Source of the DNA: Larus michahellis
Taxonomy: Eukaryota > Chordata > Aves > Charadriiformes > Laridae
Reading direction: 5' to 3'
NCBI RefSeq assembly: GCF_964199755.1
Contig: NC_133896.1
Location: forward strand, 97,588,200-97,652,199
DNA length: 64,000 nt
Positions 48,901 through 58,759 of the stretch are shown here, piece after piece. The notes beneath the pieces were generated by a model that saw only the letters and a list, made by a program, of their open reading frames with translations, was not told the DNA's origin and searched no databases. The translations under genes were made by a program, and so were the position numbers. Numbering within the stretch: the stretch's first letter is position 1; each line of letters opens with the position of its first letter.

Positions 48901-50040
48901 AGGCAGCAAAACTTGGCACACACTGACGCAGCACTGACAACAGCCCCGCAGCAGCCCAGGCAGTGGTGTGGCCACAGGCACCAGCAGGTACTTTTTGGTA
49001 ACCTCAATGAAGAAGTCAACAACCAGATGGGGCAACGCGACAGGCAGGGAACCAACCAGGCGCATGAACGCCATTGCTCAGGTATTTCTTTTTTTTTTTG
49101 TGGTCTTGCAAAATCTACCTGGCAGCCTGCCATGCAGGAGGACTGCTTGGGTCATGGCTGGGCCACAACATGACAGCCAGTCCATGATCAAAAATGCTAC
49201 AAAACGGCCTAAGCCAAAGGAGCCCTCCCTTGATGCCAGCATGAACAAGTGAGCGTGGATGAACCTCTCATTGCCCAAGCAATGCAGGGGACGGCAGAGG
49301 ACTAAGCTTACTCACTAGCTAACGTGACCACTGCAGGGACACTGGCAATGACTCCTTCGGGCACGCGAGCAATGCACTGGTATCGCCCCACGGTGTGGTT
49401 GTTGAGAGCTGTGATGACGAGTTTCCCTCGCTCAATGTGGATACCCAGCACCTCGTCTGATCCAGCCAGCTCCTTCCCATTCAGTCTCCAGGTGAGATTC
49501 ACTCTGGGGGGGTCCACCACACACCCCAGGCTGACTGGGCCCCCAAGTTTTTGGACAATGGAGGCAGGTTGCACCGTGACCTGCAGAGATTCACCTGCAC
49601 AGAGGGAAAAAATGGGAATAAGGAAGCTCTATGAGACTCAGTAAAAGAAAGGACAGAAAAAAACCTGCAGTGCTGATACATTTTGCATTCCCCATCGCTT
49701 CCTTCCCCTTAGCTCCCCACACATGCATCCTAGTGCTTTGAGATGCACACCAGCTCCATTTCTGGACAAAGATGTCCAACTCTGACTGCATCCCCTTGTC
49801 CTCTGGAGGAGTATTTCAACCCAGACCTTTGGAAAAGGCTACTGAGGAAGCAGCGGAGAGAGAAAACCACTTTGCACTTGAGGTATGGCTATGCTAATCA
49901 GCCTCAAGGCAAAACATAAACAAAATGGAACAGATAAGTAAAAACAGAAACTTACTCAGTTTGGCAAAGCAGCTAGCGGCTGCGAGGATGAGGCAAGGAA
50001 TGGGGGACATGGGTCTCTTCTTTCCACGTGTCATTGCCAT
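24797..50040 (-). CDS. BOC: BOC, cell adhesion associated, Hedgehog co-receptor; complete coding region
   Basis: Single-pass membrane protein of the CDON/BOC family. It binds Hedgehog ligands with PTCH1, promotes signalling and guides axons (established knowledge). Eighteen exons, in transcript order: 50040-49956, 49594-49316, 40961-40815, 40205-40062, 39626-39333, 38509-38237, 37539-37241, 34485-34323, 33416-33306, 32184-31978, 31163-30982, 29844-29739, 29541-29419, 27958-27737, 27309-27083, 26497-26418, 25770-25577, 24981-24797. All have AG/GT junctions and exact phase, giving 1106 residues against about 1114 in human. Order: signal peptide (about 1-26), Ig1 (Cys53-Cys102), Ig2, Ig3, Ig4 (Cys340-Cys387), a Pro/Ser-rich linker, FN3 domains at about 468-561, 600-697 and 706-804, transmembrane segment about 847-872, cytoplasmic tail to 1106. 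Third FN3 and transmembrane segments are nearly identical to human BOC as I remember it, which excludes CDON. No break or missing domain is seen. Confidence 0.97.
25577..25770 (-). CDS. BOC: BOC exon, cytoplasmic tail part 3
   Basis: Residues 981-1045. Acceptor CCTCCCCAG, donor CCAAG|GTCAGT. It contains [20 protein letters not shown], the most conserved block of the BOC tail. Confidence 0.95.
26418..26497 (-). CDS. BOC: BOC exon, cytoplasmic tail part 2
   Basis: Residues 955-980, 80 nt. Acceptor CTCCTTCCAG, donor CCAG|GTTAGC. It reads [20 protein letters not shown]. It was identified mainly by phase and position between the two better conserved tail exons, so the confidence is a little lower. 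Confidence 0.85.
27083..27309 (-). CDS. BOC: BOC exon, cytoplasmic tail part 1
   Basis: Residues 879-954. Acceptor CATCTGCAG, donor CCACAG|GTATGT, phase 0. It contains [12 protein letters not shown] and repeated short NG motifs ([19 protein letters not shown]). The family tail is less conserved here; the QYTMVPL core is kept. Confidence 0.93.
27737..27958 (-). CDS. BOC: BOC exon, juxtamembrane and transmembrane segment
   Basis: Residues 805-878. The acceptor TTTCCTTTGCAG is preceded by a (CT)n tract; donor CAGA|GTAAGG. A Pro/Gly/Ser-rich stalk precedes the membrane span (about 847-872), with [20 protein letters not shown] at its centre, followed by WRAWSKQ as stop-transfer. Confidence 0.96.
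27973..27989 (+). repeat. (GA)n microsatellite at a BOC splice acceptor
   Basis: About 8.5 GA units. On the BOC strand this is a (CT)n tract starting 14 bases upstream of the transmembrane exon, so it forms part of the polypyrimidine tract of that acceptor. Confidence 0.9.
28452..29229 (+). mobile_element. CR1 LINE 3' end with open ORF2 tail
   Basis: 5'-truncated CR1 in the BOC intron before the transmembrane exon, antisense to BOC. An open frame at 28483-29142 (219 codons including start) covers the C-terminal part of the CR1 polymerase: [20 protein letters not shown], then [19 protein letters not shown] and [20 protein letters not shown]. The element ends at 29229 in the ATTCTATGATTCTATG terminal repeat. 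The open frame suggests it is younger than the other copies. It encodes no complete protein, since endonuclease and catalytic domains are missing. Confidence 0.95.
29419..29541 (-). CDS. BOC: BOC exon, FN3-3 end
   Basis: Residues 764-804. Acceptor CCTCCTCAG, donor AAAG|GTAACG. It reads [20 protein letters not shown] followed by [20 protein letters not shown]. Confidence 0.96.
29636..29659 (+). repeat. (CAG)8 trinucleotide repeat in a BOC intron
   Basis: Eight perfect CAG units within the 197-nt intron 29542-29738. In BOC pre-mRNA it reads (CUG)8. Confidence 0.95.
29739..29844 (-). CDS. BOC: BOC exon, FN3-3 middle
   Basis: Residues 729-763. Acceptor TTCTCTGCAG, donor GGAAG|GTAGGA. It reads [20 protein letters not shown] followed by [15 protein letters not shown], the Hedgehog-binding FN3 surface, virtually unchanged from mammals. 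Confidence 0.96.
30982..31163 (-). CDS. BOC: BOC exon, FN3-2 end and FN3-3 start
   Basis: Residues 668-728. Acceptor TTCCCCCAAG, donor TGGATG|GTAAGG. It contains [19 protein letters not shown], closing FN3-2, then [20 protein letters not shown], opening FN3-3, the domain known from CDON/BOC work to bind Hedgehog. Confidence 0.96.
31978..32184 (-). CDS. BOC: BOC exon, FN3-2 first part
   Basis: Residues 599-667. Acceptor TTCCTTGCAG, donor GAAAG|GTAGGC. It contains [20 protein letters not shown] and [20 protein letters not shown], the core strands of the second FN3 domain. Confidence 0.96.
33306..33416 (-). CDS. BOC: BOC exon, linker between FN3-1 and FN3-2
   Basis: Residues 562-598. Acceptor TCTGCACAG, donor GTCCC|GTAAGG. 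It reads [20 protein letters not shown] followed by a Ser/Asn-rich stretch, as in human BOC. The linker is disordered. Confidence 0.93.
34323..34485 (-). CDS. BOC: BOC exon, FN3-1 second half
   Basis: Residues 508-561. Acceptor GTCTCTCAG (a tandem CAGCAG, the first one chosen to keep the Gln of KHRKQVTN), donor ACTG|GTAAAG. It reads [20 protein letters not shown] and then [15 protein letters not shown]. Confidence 0.95.
37241..37539 (-). CDS. BOC: BOC exon, linker and FN3-1 first half
   Basis: Residues 408-507. Acceptor GTCTTTCAG, donor CGCAAG|GTATCG, phase 0 end. The first 60 residues are a Pro/Ser/Gln-rich linker that is poorly conserved in the family. FN3-1 starts near 468 with [20 protein letters not shown] and reads YYVVKHRK at the donor. 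Confidence 0.93.
38237..38509 (-). CDS. BOC: BOC exon, Ig domain 4
   Basis: Residues 317-407. Acceptor CTTGCACAG, donor CCGG|GTAAGT. It contains [20 protein letters not shown], Cys340, Trp352 and GIYQC ending at Cys387, a complete I-set Ig domain. Confidence 0.96.
39333..39626 (-). CDS. BOC: BOC exon, Ig domain 3
   Basis: Residues 219-316. Acceptor CCTCACCAG, donor TTTCG|GTGAGT. It contains [38 protein letters not shown] and [17 protein letters not shown], a complete I-set Ig domain in one exon. Confidence 0.96.
40062..40205 (-). CDS. BOC: BOC exon, Ig domain 2 second half
   Basis: Residues 171-218. Acceptor CTCTACAG, donor GAGAC|GTAAGC. It reads [20 protein letters not shown] and then [20 protein letters not shown], carrying the second Ig2 cysteine. 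Confidence 0.95.
40815..40961 (-). CDS. BOC: BOC exon, Ig domain 2 first half
   Basis: Residues 122-170, missing from the open-frame list because both ends are split codons. Acceptor TCTCTACAG, donor CCGAG|GTGGGT. It reads [18 protein letters not shown] and then [20 protein letters not shown], nearly identical to human BOC. Confidence 0.95.
40962..49315 (-). other. BOC 8.4-kb intron between Ig1 and Ig2 exons
   Basis: GC-rich intron with few recognisable repeats: a CA-rich patch at about 43228-43245, a pyrimidine tract at 44400-44455 and CpG-containing stretches near 42300-42660 and 43360-45300. Long open frames in several overlapping frames (up to 287 codons at 44457-45320) come from stop-poor GC-rich DNA. 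The stretch 42690-43200 is AT-richer and looks like possible regulatory DNA. Confidence 0.7.
42690..43200. promoter_or_regulatory. Candidate conserved enhancer in BOC intron
   Basis: AT-rich block with homeodomain-like TTAAT/ATTAA motifs and an ATAAACGA forkhead-like motif inside an otherwise GC-rich intron. No alignment was possible, so this is a composition- and motif-based guess. Confidence 0.22.
49316..49594 (-). CDS. BOC: BOC exon, Ig domain 1
   Basis: Residues 29-121. Acceptor CTCTGTGCAG, donor GCTA|GTGAGT. It has the Ig pattern Cys53, Trp64 and YQC at 100-102, and contains [12 protein letters not shown] and [12 protein letters not shown], matching BOC Ig1. Confidence 0.95.
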
Positions 50041-50129
50041 CCCATGCGGTGTGTCCTGGGGCAGAGGCGCCCAGGGACAGGTCCCATAAGCTGCCTCGGG
50101 GGATGCAGTGGAGGTGCGACAGCGGATTC
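49956..50129 (-). CDS. BOC: BOC first coding exon: 5' UTR end and signal peptide
   Basis: The acceptor on the - strand is CATCCACAG at 50130 and the donor CTGA|GTAAGT. The ATG at 50040 starts [20 protein letters not shown], a basic start and hydrophobic core with likely cleavage after Ala/Ser near residues 22-26. ATGs at residues 3 and 11 are alternatives. The frame is open up to the acceptor but has no earlier ATG, so 50041-50129 is taken as 5' UTR. Confidence 0.85.
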
Positions 50130-52795
50130 CTGTGGATGACAAGAGACACGACGGATGAAATCCTCAGATTTCCCTCTGCTTTCCAGCCCTTTCTGGTCTC
50201 TCTACCAACATACCTATAACACCCAGGGATTCACCAAGCCAGTAGCCTGAGCAGGCTACAGACACTGATGCAAGCACTTCTCTTTTCCAGCCTCTCCCGC
50301 AAGCACAGTCATGAGTTTCCCAAGATATACTATCCTCAGCCATCGGTACAAATCTACATGTGTGCATATAGACACACAGAATCACAGAATGGTTTGGGTT
50401 GTAAGGGACCTTAAAGATCACCTATTCCCACCCCCCTGCCATGGGCAGGGGCACTTCCAGTGGGAGGTGAGACCAGGTTGCTTATACTCACTCTGCCTCC
50501 CCGTTTCAGATTCGGCGCAGTGAACGCCTGTACTGTGTCAGCAATGCACACCAGGCAATTTTCAGGAGCAAAACACAAACATTTCCAACAAAGTGTCACT
50601 GGAGATATTCACTAAGTGTTGCTGCCACTTCTTGGCTGTCTCTGGAATATATTCCAGCTTGAACACAAAATTAAAGCGTAGTACAACTCCTGAGCTACAT
50701 GAAAACAGAGATGATCCTGCAGTTTCACAGTCTCTTCCTGAGACACTGGCCATGTTGCTACTGGGCATACCTATGTTTCAATCCAGATGGGACTCCTTAG
50801 GAGATGTAAAATTTTTCAGGGCATTTCTGCATGGTATTTTTCTGAAGCAGAGGGAACCCTTTTTCAAGAGAAAAGAAATGCCCAGTTCTAAATTTGTTTA
50901 AATTCAGTGCAGTATGCTGAGGGCGGATTACACTAATTTGGTATAACACACTTTTACTCCAAACTACGAGACCCAATTTCAGATTAACTCTTCTGCCTGA
51001 AATACGCTGCTTATTTTGAGTTGAACTACCCTGCCTGGACAAACCACGAGGTTCACATTTGAAAGCATCGGCAATCTCCAAAAAACTAGAAGCCAAAGGC
51101 CACCCCTCACAGCCCACATCACTGTGAAGAGCTGCACACTGCAGCAGCTGTTTCGGAGAGACTGTCATGAATGAACGCTAAAGCAAACAAGCCAGGTCAG
51201 AGAGATTAAAGATCTAAGTGGCTGCACCAAGAGACACCTTGGATGTCAGGCTGAATTCAGCTTCAACCAAGGGCAAAGGGCTGAAGTCAAGAAGAGGATT
51301 CCCTCTATGGACATCGTAATGCAGCTACAGGACTTTGAGCTCCCTCCAGCTGCAGCACTAAGACGATGACCCTCAAGTCTCAAAGGCGTTTCAGAATTGC
51401 TCCTGTGACATGTCCACATTGGCAGGGGAGAAGCCCAAGACCAAACCAACAGCCAGCTCAAGCAGCTGTTATATTGCCTGCTCCCCCCGCAGACGCACAA
51501 TTAACCGCAACCACCATCCTCAAGAGTACCTGGCCTCTGCAGAGCAGTATTTCCTAGTTCCACCATGGTCACTGATCCAGCCATCACCTGCTTAAGCTTG
51601 CCCTTTTCCAAACACAACTCAGTCAAACAGAGGGGACAAGCCCCTTCAAGAATAACCTCCAAAATTAAACCCCCTAACTCATGAAGTACACACTGACACA
51701 GACTCCCATGAGATGCTCAGTAAGTCGTTCGAGGCAAGGCTGATTCCTGCTAGCAATGAACCACAGCATTTGGGGAAATCTCACCAAGCTACTCTCAAAT
51801 GACTTTGCTTGGCCTCTGGTGACAGCAAAGGTGCAAGAGCACAGCGCAGGGTCAAAGTCCACGGCTGGCCACACTGAGGTCCACATCGCGACAGCAGGAA
51901 TCTCTGCAAATAGGGCTGTCCCTCTGAGAGCCTCATAAGCTGTCCCCATTCTGCCCCCCCCCCCCACCCCAAAAGCATTGACTGGGGGAGTAGTCACAGA
52001 GGAGACGTTTGTATAAAATTGAGAGGAGACACGAAAAAGAAAAGCCACTTGTGAGCTGGCAACTTCAAAAGGAAGCAACGCCAAGTGAAGTGACCTGCAG
52101 CTGGAGCTTTGCTAATGCCACAAAGAGCACCTTTACAGGCCGATGTGAGCTCACTTGGCCAGCCTGCCCAGCAGGCTCAAGGCAAGACAGCTGTTTCCCA
52201 GGAGTTACCCAGCCATCGTTAGTGTGGCCATAAGCCCAAGATAACAAACCCCACCGACAGGTAGGGTAAATTAGGTCAAGCTTGGCTTCTGGGTGGCCAG
52301 GAAAATGGACAGAGCTCGACCATCGGGCTAGGTATACCCTGAAGGAACCCAGAAAGATCAGCTAGACTCATATTCCAGCTACTGCAGCCCACAGCCTTGT
52401 TACGTGTGGAAGTCCTCTGTGGGTAACCTCCAGTGTCAAAGTGACAAGACAGCAACATCCCCCTCCCACACACTTCATCCTTCCTGGTATCGCTCTCCTC
52501 CCCAAAAGAGGGAACAGAGTCCCAACAATTTGTCTTTGAAGAGTTTCCCCCATCAACCAGCACATACAGTTGTATGAGATCCTTTTGCTATCAGCCTGGA
52601 GAGCATCTGAGATGATACCCAATTTTGTTTCTCCATGTGAGACAGCCACAAAAATGCCCTTCGTTATGCCACAATCCAGGGCAAAAATCTGTTGCTGTTA
52701 TCTAGGGCAAACACCGCTGACCATGGCCATAAAAGTGACCGAGTTCTGTCTGCACCAGAACATGCACTGTTGACACCACTGATGCGACACTTATT
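50130..52795 (-). other. BOC 5' intron, no further genes seen
   Basis: Sequence upstream (in BOC sense) of the first coding exon. Apart from the short CR1 fragment at 50377-50485 and a C13 run near 51955, I see no exon, RNA gene or clear regulatory element. Confidence 0.55.
50377..50485 (-). mobile_element. CR1 LINE 3' fragment, about 110 bp
   Basis: Reversed CR1 tail beginning ACAGAATCACAGAATGGTTT, then GGGACCTTAAAGATCACC and GCCATGGGCAGGGGCACTTC, ending near GACCAGGTTGCT. A severe 5' truncation, inverted relative to the + strand and in the same sense as BOC. Confidence 0.92.
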
Positions 52796-53307
52796 ACAGA
52801 ATCACAGAATCTTAGTGGTTGGAAGGGACCTTTGAGATCATCGAGTCCAACCACATAAAAAAAACACACAAAAAAAAAAGCACCCACCAACTAAACTCCA
52901 CACCCACAACCCCACACACAACACCCCACCACAAACCAATAATCTTGGGCACTAGAGCATGCCCTGAAGAGCCATGTCTACACGTTTCTTAAATACCTCC
53001 AGGGATGGTGACTCCACCACCTCCCTGGGCAGGTTGTTCCAGTGCCTGACCACTCTTTCAGTAAAGTAATTCTTCCTAATATCTAATCTAAATCTCCCTT
53101 GCCGCAGCTTCATACCATTTCCTCTGGTCCTGTCGTTATTCCCTTGGGAGAAGAGGCCAACCCCTGCCTCTCTACAGTTTCCTTTCAGGTAGTTGTAGAA
53201 GGCAATGAGGTCTCCCCTCAGCCTCCTCTTCTCCAAACTAAACATGCCCAGTTCCCTCAGCCTCTCCTCAAAGGACTTGTTCTCCAGACCCCTCATTACA
53301 CTCATCT
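52796..53307 (-). mobile_element. CR1 LINE 3' part with A/C-rich expansion
   Basis: Reversed CR1 from the AATCACAGAATC end at about 52798 to about 53307. An open frame on the - strand (52952-53305) reads [20 protein letters not shown] and then [20 protein letters not shown], the C-terminal CR1 polymerase tail. The 3' UTR part at 52855-52935 is replaced or expanded by an A/C-rich stretch. It lies upstream of the BOC coding start. Confidence 0.92.
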
Positions 53308-56300
53308 AGAAAAGACCTTGAGTTAGTTCAGGCTTAAAACCTGGGTTTTGTTTGGACCTCACACCGTCAGGGTTGCTGGGGATAGAAAGCCTTCCACCAA
53401 CATAGAAGAAACATTTTGGGGTAGGACTTAACGTCTTGTTCCTCAGTGTTGGAAGCCTACAGAACAAAGCTGACTCATTCCCCCTATCTGGATGGGTTTG
53501 GCAGCAGTATGGAAAAATGTTGGACAGAAAAGAGTTGCTTCTTGGAGCCCATGCTGGGGGAGGGGGTAGGCAAAGATGTTCCCAACCAGACCTCCCTGCA
53601 GCTCTGCGTCGTGCGGAGCCTCTGGCCAGAAGGGCAAAGCCAAAGGCGCAGAAATGTGTAATGGACCCTTCGTGAGCTAGGACCACCCAGGCACATCGGT
53701 ACGACAACTGAACTGGCTGCCCCCAAGCCTGTAAAAAGATGAAGGGTAATAGGTGGGGAGAGAAAAAAGGGGAGATCAAAAAATTTGGCCACGGCATCGG
53801 GCAGATTGAAGAGTATTGAGCAGAGACTGAGGAGAGAAGGTGTGTTGCAACAAGTGTATGGTACCTCCCCAAACCTCCAGGCAGAATATGAGCTCTAAAT
53901 AGGGACATGTGGCCATTTCTTTCACAGCTGAGTGAAGTACAAAAAGTAAATGGCCAGCATAAAAATAATGAGGAAAATGAATGAAAACATCAATTCCAAA
54001 AGAACTATTAGGATCCAGGGCCAGATTTCGAAATTCTCAGCTTCCACAATTGAAGCCAGATTTTCAAAAGCATTCAGTTCTTGACATGCTGAGCTCTCCT
54101 GAATAGGCAACCAACTTATTTCGATGCTTAAATGGGAGCTGACCTCTTTTGAAAATGCTGCCCTTAAGCAGCCTGCAGTAGTGCAAAGCAAGGAACTTTA
54201 TTAATCAGGCAGCTTTCTATCTGCCCGGCGTCCCTTCAAGCGCCGCCAAAGCAGCAGGAGAGGCAGCGGAGGTGGGGAGCAGAGGCGTCCCCAGGTGCTC
54301 CAGTTGCCTTCCCAGAGGCAGCGGTCCTGGGCAGGCGAACATGCTGGGAGCCGCAGGGCTGCTGCATGATGGCATCTTGCTCTGATGCCTCCTCTCCCCA
54401 AGGCAGGTATGCTACGAGATAGCCCTGGTTGCCAGCACTTCTGCAGCCTCCACCAGCCTCAACAGCTCCCGCTTAATTGCTATTTGGGAAAAGAAAGAGT
54501 TAAAGTCACTTAAAGAGCTTCAAGGGGGGAAGGGAAAACAAAAAAATATTTGTTTATTTATTTTTAATTCTTTCCTGCCAGGTTAAAATAACAATTTCCT
54601 GTCAGTGGAGTGAAGGTTCTAAGTCCCTTTCAGACAGCCCAGTAAATCAAAGGAGGGGCCATTAGGAGAACAAAATTAACGAGAGCTTGATCAGATATAG
54701 GGGGTGGTGGGGGTGTAAAATCTGTCGGCTCAGCTTCCCGCCACACACCTAAGCCCACTGCGGCCCCCGTGCCGCACAGCCCCAGCTGTGCCGCGGTGAT
54801 GGAGGGCACGGCAAAGGGAGCTGAGCAAGAAAGAAAAACCAGAGGTGAAGATATAAAAGAGAAGAGAGGCGTGCGCATGTGGGGGTGTGTGTGATAAAGC
54901 TGGAAAGGAAAAAGGGATCTGAATTAAATGCAGACAGCGGGAGAGGTGTTTGCTGATTAGAAACTGAAGGTTTTACTGAGGAAATGCTGCTCACAGGCCC
55001 AAGCCCCCTCCTGCTTAACAAGGGCCAGCCAAGCAGCCCTTGTTACTGCCATGCTGCCTGTGATTTACAAGGCTCCCAAATACGAACCAGCCTCTGCCCC
55101 GGCTCCGGGGCACTATCCCCGCACCACACAACCCAGCTCCACGGGCAGGCGGGGGGGAAAAGCAGAGGCAGAATGGCTCAGGTCAGATGCGTCCATGCTG
55201 TTATCCACCAGAAAGCAAGTGTGTCAGTGCACACAAGGGCAGTTTGGCGTTGTGGCAGGCGACCGGACCCCCGGCCCCTCCTTTGTGCCATGGAGGAATA
55301 GTAGGAAGGGGAAGGGGCTGCTTTGCACTAAGGCAAAGGCTGCAGAAACTCAGGTCCAGCTACCAGCTGGGGACACCCTGGGTGACTCTGGAGAATTCAT
55401 TGCAGCTGGTCTCCATTTCCGACGGGTCAAGTAGGGACAATGATACTCCCAGTTCTCTGTTTTATACATTGAGACTTAAGTTCTTCAGAAAAAGCAACGT
55501 CTTACACAGCACAGCGTGCCAATTTTACTTGTAATCATTACTTTTTAATACAAGACAGTATTTTTTGTTGTTGTTCTGTAGAGATTAAAGCAGTGAAAAC
55601 CAAAATGTAAAAGAGGAAAGAGTCACAGTACCCCTTTGCTTTACAACAGAGAGAACCTGAGGGCTAGAAGAGGAAAGCAACCTGGCCCAAGGTTATATAA
55701 TAAAGTAACAGCAGGGATGGAAACCAAAAGCTCTCTGACTGGGACCTTCACCCCATCAGGCATGTTGTTCTTGGATCCCAGATCTTTGAAGTCCCATCTG
55801 AAAAAAACCCCACACAACTGTATAATCTTATAGCTGAAAAAAAACCAACCCCGTCGAGGCGACCCACCTGAGCAGGTCAACTGCAAAGTCCCCACGTGAT
55901 TCTGGGCACGTATGGCAATCTGGACACCTCTGAAGACGACTGCTTCTCCAAAATCACCAAACAAAAACACCCCAGAGGACAAGATTACCCTCTACCAACA
56001 CCCATCCCCACTCCAAGTATTAACTTCACACCACTAAGTTATATTTGCTCACTCTGAAAGGGTTTGGGAAAGGAGAGGTTTGCAGCAGGAGACACGCTCC
56101 TTCTCCCACATAACAGCATGGCTATCTGAAGGGGATGGGGGTGCAGATGCTGTATGGAGAGGCAGGATCCCAAATGGGAAGCGGGTGGTGTCATGACGGG
56201 GCAGAGGGAGGCAGCATCCAACGTTACACTGCCGTGTTTAAAGTCAAGGAGGTAGCACAGTGTACATGCAAACAGGGATAAAGGCTTGCCTGATTCCCTC

Positions 56301-57450
56301 TATAGCACTGAAAGCTCCTGACTTCCGAGTGCATTAGCTCTGTTAACATAGCCCTTGATTAACTGTGTGAGGAGTGTGTCGTCCCCCCCCTTCCCTTTTT
56401 TAAAGTGCTTAGGCGAAAAAGACTCTCTTACTGGCTACTTGTGAGCTCAGTGTGTCCATCAAGAAGCCACCACAGAGAAAGCCTGGGATAAATTCATGCT
56501 CATAGTTGGGATAAGGAAAATATCCAGAGCAAAACCTGGCATGGCACCATGCAGATTAGCGAGTTTACCTGTAAACTACAAATTGTGCTTGGGCACTGTG
56601 TGACCCTAAAAAAGAACCACAGATTTTCTCCAAGCAAGTCCTGAGCAATTCAGTGGCAACAGACACCTCTCTAAAAAAAATAAACTAAACTCGCAGGTAA
56701 AACAACTCTTTTTCCTTGAACAAAAATGCTCCTGCAAACCGAACCAGCAACAAGCCAAACAAATCATGCAGTGATCTTTGTGACTTTTTTTTTCGTCCCG
56801 TTTTCCTCAAGACAAAGCTACTGCCCTAGGCAACTCCTTTCCACAACTGCCTGTGATATCGCCAGGGAGGAGACCGGGCATGCTGGCTTTGAATTAGCAA
56901 CAGGACGCAAAGCCTTCCCATCGCCTGTCTGACTTTTGGTCGCACCCCCTGAAGACCCAGCGCCTGTGTTCTCTGGCACATCTCCATCCAACCGTTCCTC
57001 TGAAATGAGTGCCACTTTCCAGGCTGACTTCGCCAAGCGCCAGCAAACCCCTTCATGTTGGCATTTCATCAGCCAGCAAGCGTAAGGCTGACTGAAGAAG
57101 GAAATGCCACCCTCATGCTGGCCACAGTGTCACCGCAGTGCTTGCGGCTTGCCTCGGGACATGCCTGTGGCACGGTGGTCCCAGGGTGACTGGACCCACT
57201 GGCCTGAGACAGCCCTGCTGCCGGTGGGCCAGGGATGCGAGGATGGCCTTGCCCCTTGGGATATGCCTCCCTTTTTCCACAGCTACCAGGAGAGGAGCCC
57301 TGTGCTAAAACAGAGTATGCACGCCGGCTTTCGCTGCCCCTTGGCGCACCCGAAAACAGCTCCAGCCCTTGAAAAGACAAGGCTAAAGTGTAAGAAAGAA
57401 AGAAAACCCGCGTCCTTTCTTCAATATCGTGCTCCCCCCATGCCCTAGAC
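53308..57450. other. Upstream BOC region, nothing definite
   Basis: Mixed-composition non-coding DNA, probably BOC 5' intron or flank. It holds one exact GLI-type 9-mer at 53681-53689. Open frames are short, overlapping and without recognisable products. Confidence 0.5.
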
Positions 57451-57479
57451 ACTTAATTTCCCTCCTTCCCCCCCCCGGC

Positions 57480-58040
57480 TTCCCCCTCCATTCTGAGTAA
57501 ATTCAATTTGACAACCCTGCTAATTGGATAAACGCTGCTCCCTACGCTCCTTTAAGGCTGCCCGCTTTTCTCTCCTTGTTTTTGGAGGGCGATTGTGGCT
57601 GTTCTTTAACATGAATTCCATCTGCTTTATTTCTCCTCTGCCCATTCAAGACCCCTCCTGAATATGTATGAGGGGCTGCGCCCCCCCACCCCCTTTCTCC
57701 TCCATCCCACCTCCCTCCCTCATCACCCCCCCAATCCCTCTCCCTGCCCTCTCCCATTGCCCGGGACAATAACCCCCCAAATGCCCCCTTCTCCCACCCC
57801 GGCCCTTTTTGCTTTAGATAAACACAGGCAGTGTCAAGTGTGAGGAGGGGGGGGCAAGGATGGGGTTCAACTGCCAGTCAAGCCTCGGGCCCTCAATGAA
57901 GCCCGGAGGCCTACCCTAATCTGCTGCATGCTTGCCATATGGGAGCTGTGTTGCCCTGGGAAACACTAACAGGCAGAACGGAGCTTAATAGAGTCCATAT
58001 TCATTGTAATGCAGTGAAATGGCTCGAGGGACTATTGCCC
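57480..58040. promoter_or_regulatory. Candidate regulatory element cluster upstream of BOC
   Basis: Contains AT-rich motif islands in GC- and CT-rich DNA: CTAATTGGATAA (homeodomain-like, about 57520), ACAATAA (SOX-like, about 57765), TCAAGTGTGAGG (about 57834) and CATTGTAATGCA at 58002-58013 (SOX-POU composite-like). A CT-rich low-complexity run follows to 58200. Motif reading only. Confidence 0.3.
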
Positions 58041-58069
58041 CTTGGGTCTGTTTTCATTCTTCTGTTCCC

Positions 58070-58200
58070 CCTCTTTCTTTTCTCTCTCTCCTTTTTTTTT
58101 TTTTTTTTTTAATAAATTTTTTTCCTCCCCTCCTTCTCCCCGCTCCTTCCCCCCCACCCCCTGCCCCCGACTCTCTCCCCTCCCTTTTCTTCCTTTCAAA
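58070..58200 (+). repeat. CT-rich low-complexity tract with T-run
   Basis: Near-pure pyrimidine stretch with a T20 or so run at about 58092-58111 followed by AATAAA and then C-rich DNA. A G12 run sits further on at about 58530-58541. Such tracts are error-prone in sequencing. Confidence 0.8.
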
Positions 58201-58759
58201 AGGACCAAGTCCCTGGAGAGCTCTAATCTGGAGAGGCTGGGGGCTCCCCGAAGGGCCGGCCGGCCGGCGGGGCAGGAGCCCGAAGGGGGAAGGGAGAGGG
58301 TGGAGGTGGTTATGGAGGCGAAGGAGAGGTGGAGGGCAAGAGGAAAGGAGCAACTAATAAGCATGCAGCCGGCCAGCTGTCAAGATGCTGACAATGCTGC
58401 TTCGGGTGGAAAGAGCCCCACCGCCAGCGCTGGCACGGAGGCTGGCGCAGGGTCCTCCCAGGGAAGCGCTCGCCTCCCCTAAGTGCCTCCATCCTCGGCT
58501 GCCGAATGCGGCACAAGTGACAAAAAAGGGGGGGGGGGGGAAAGAGAGAAGAAAAAAAATAAAAGAGAAGGGCACAGATGGAGCGTGCTGCGCAGCCTCT
58601 TCAGAAACAAAGTGCACCTAGGAAACAGATGTTGTTGCTGCAACAAGTCTGGAGCTGCTGGCTGCTCGCTGGCTCCTTCTCCCAAGCGCGTGAGGGGGGA
58701 AAGCGGCCCTGCAGCAGTCACCAGGGATGCCCCTGAGGCCAGGATAGGACACCTCTCCG

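Noticed and set aside
24797..50040. Assignment to CDON rather than BOC
   Set aside because: Four Ig domains rather than five, the tail blocks [18 protein letters not shown] and [12 protein letters not shown], and the CFAP44 neighbour all fit BOC.
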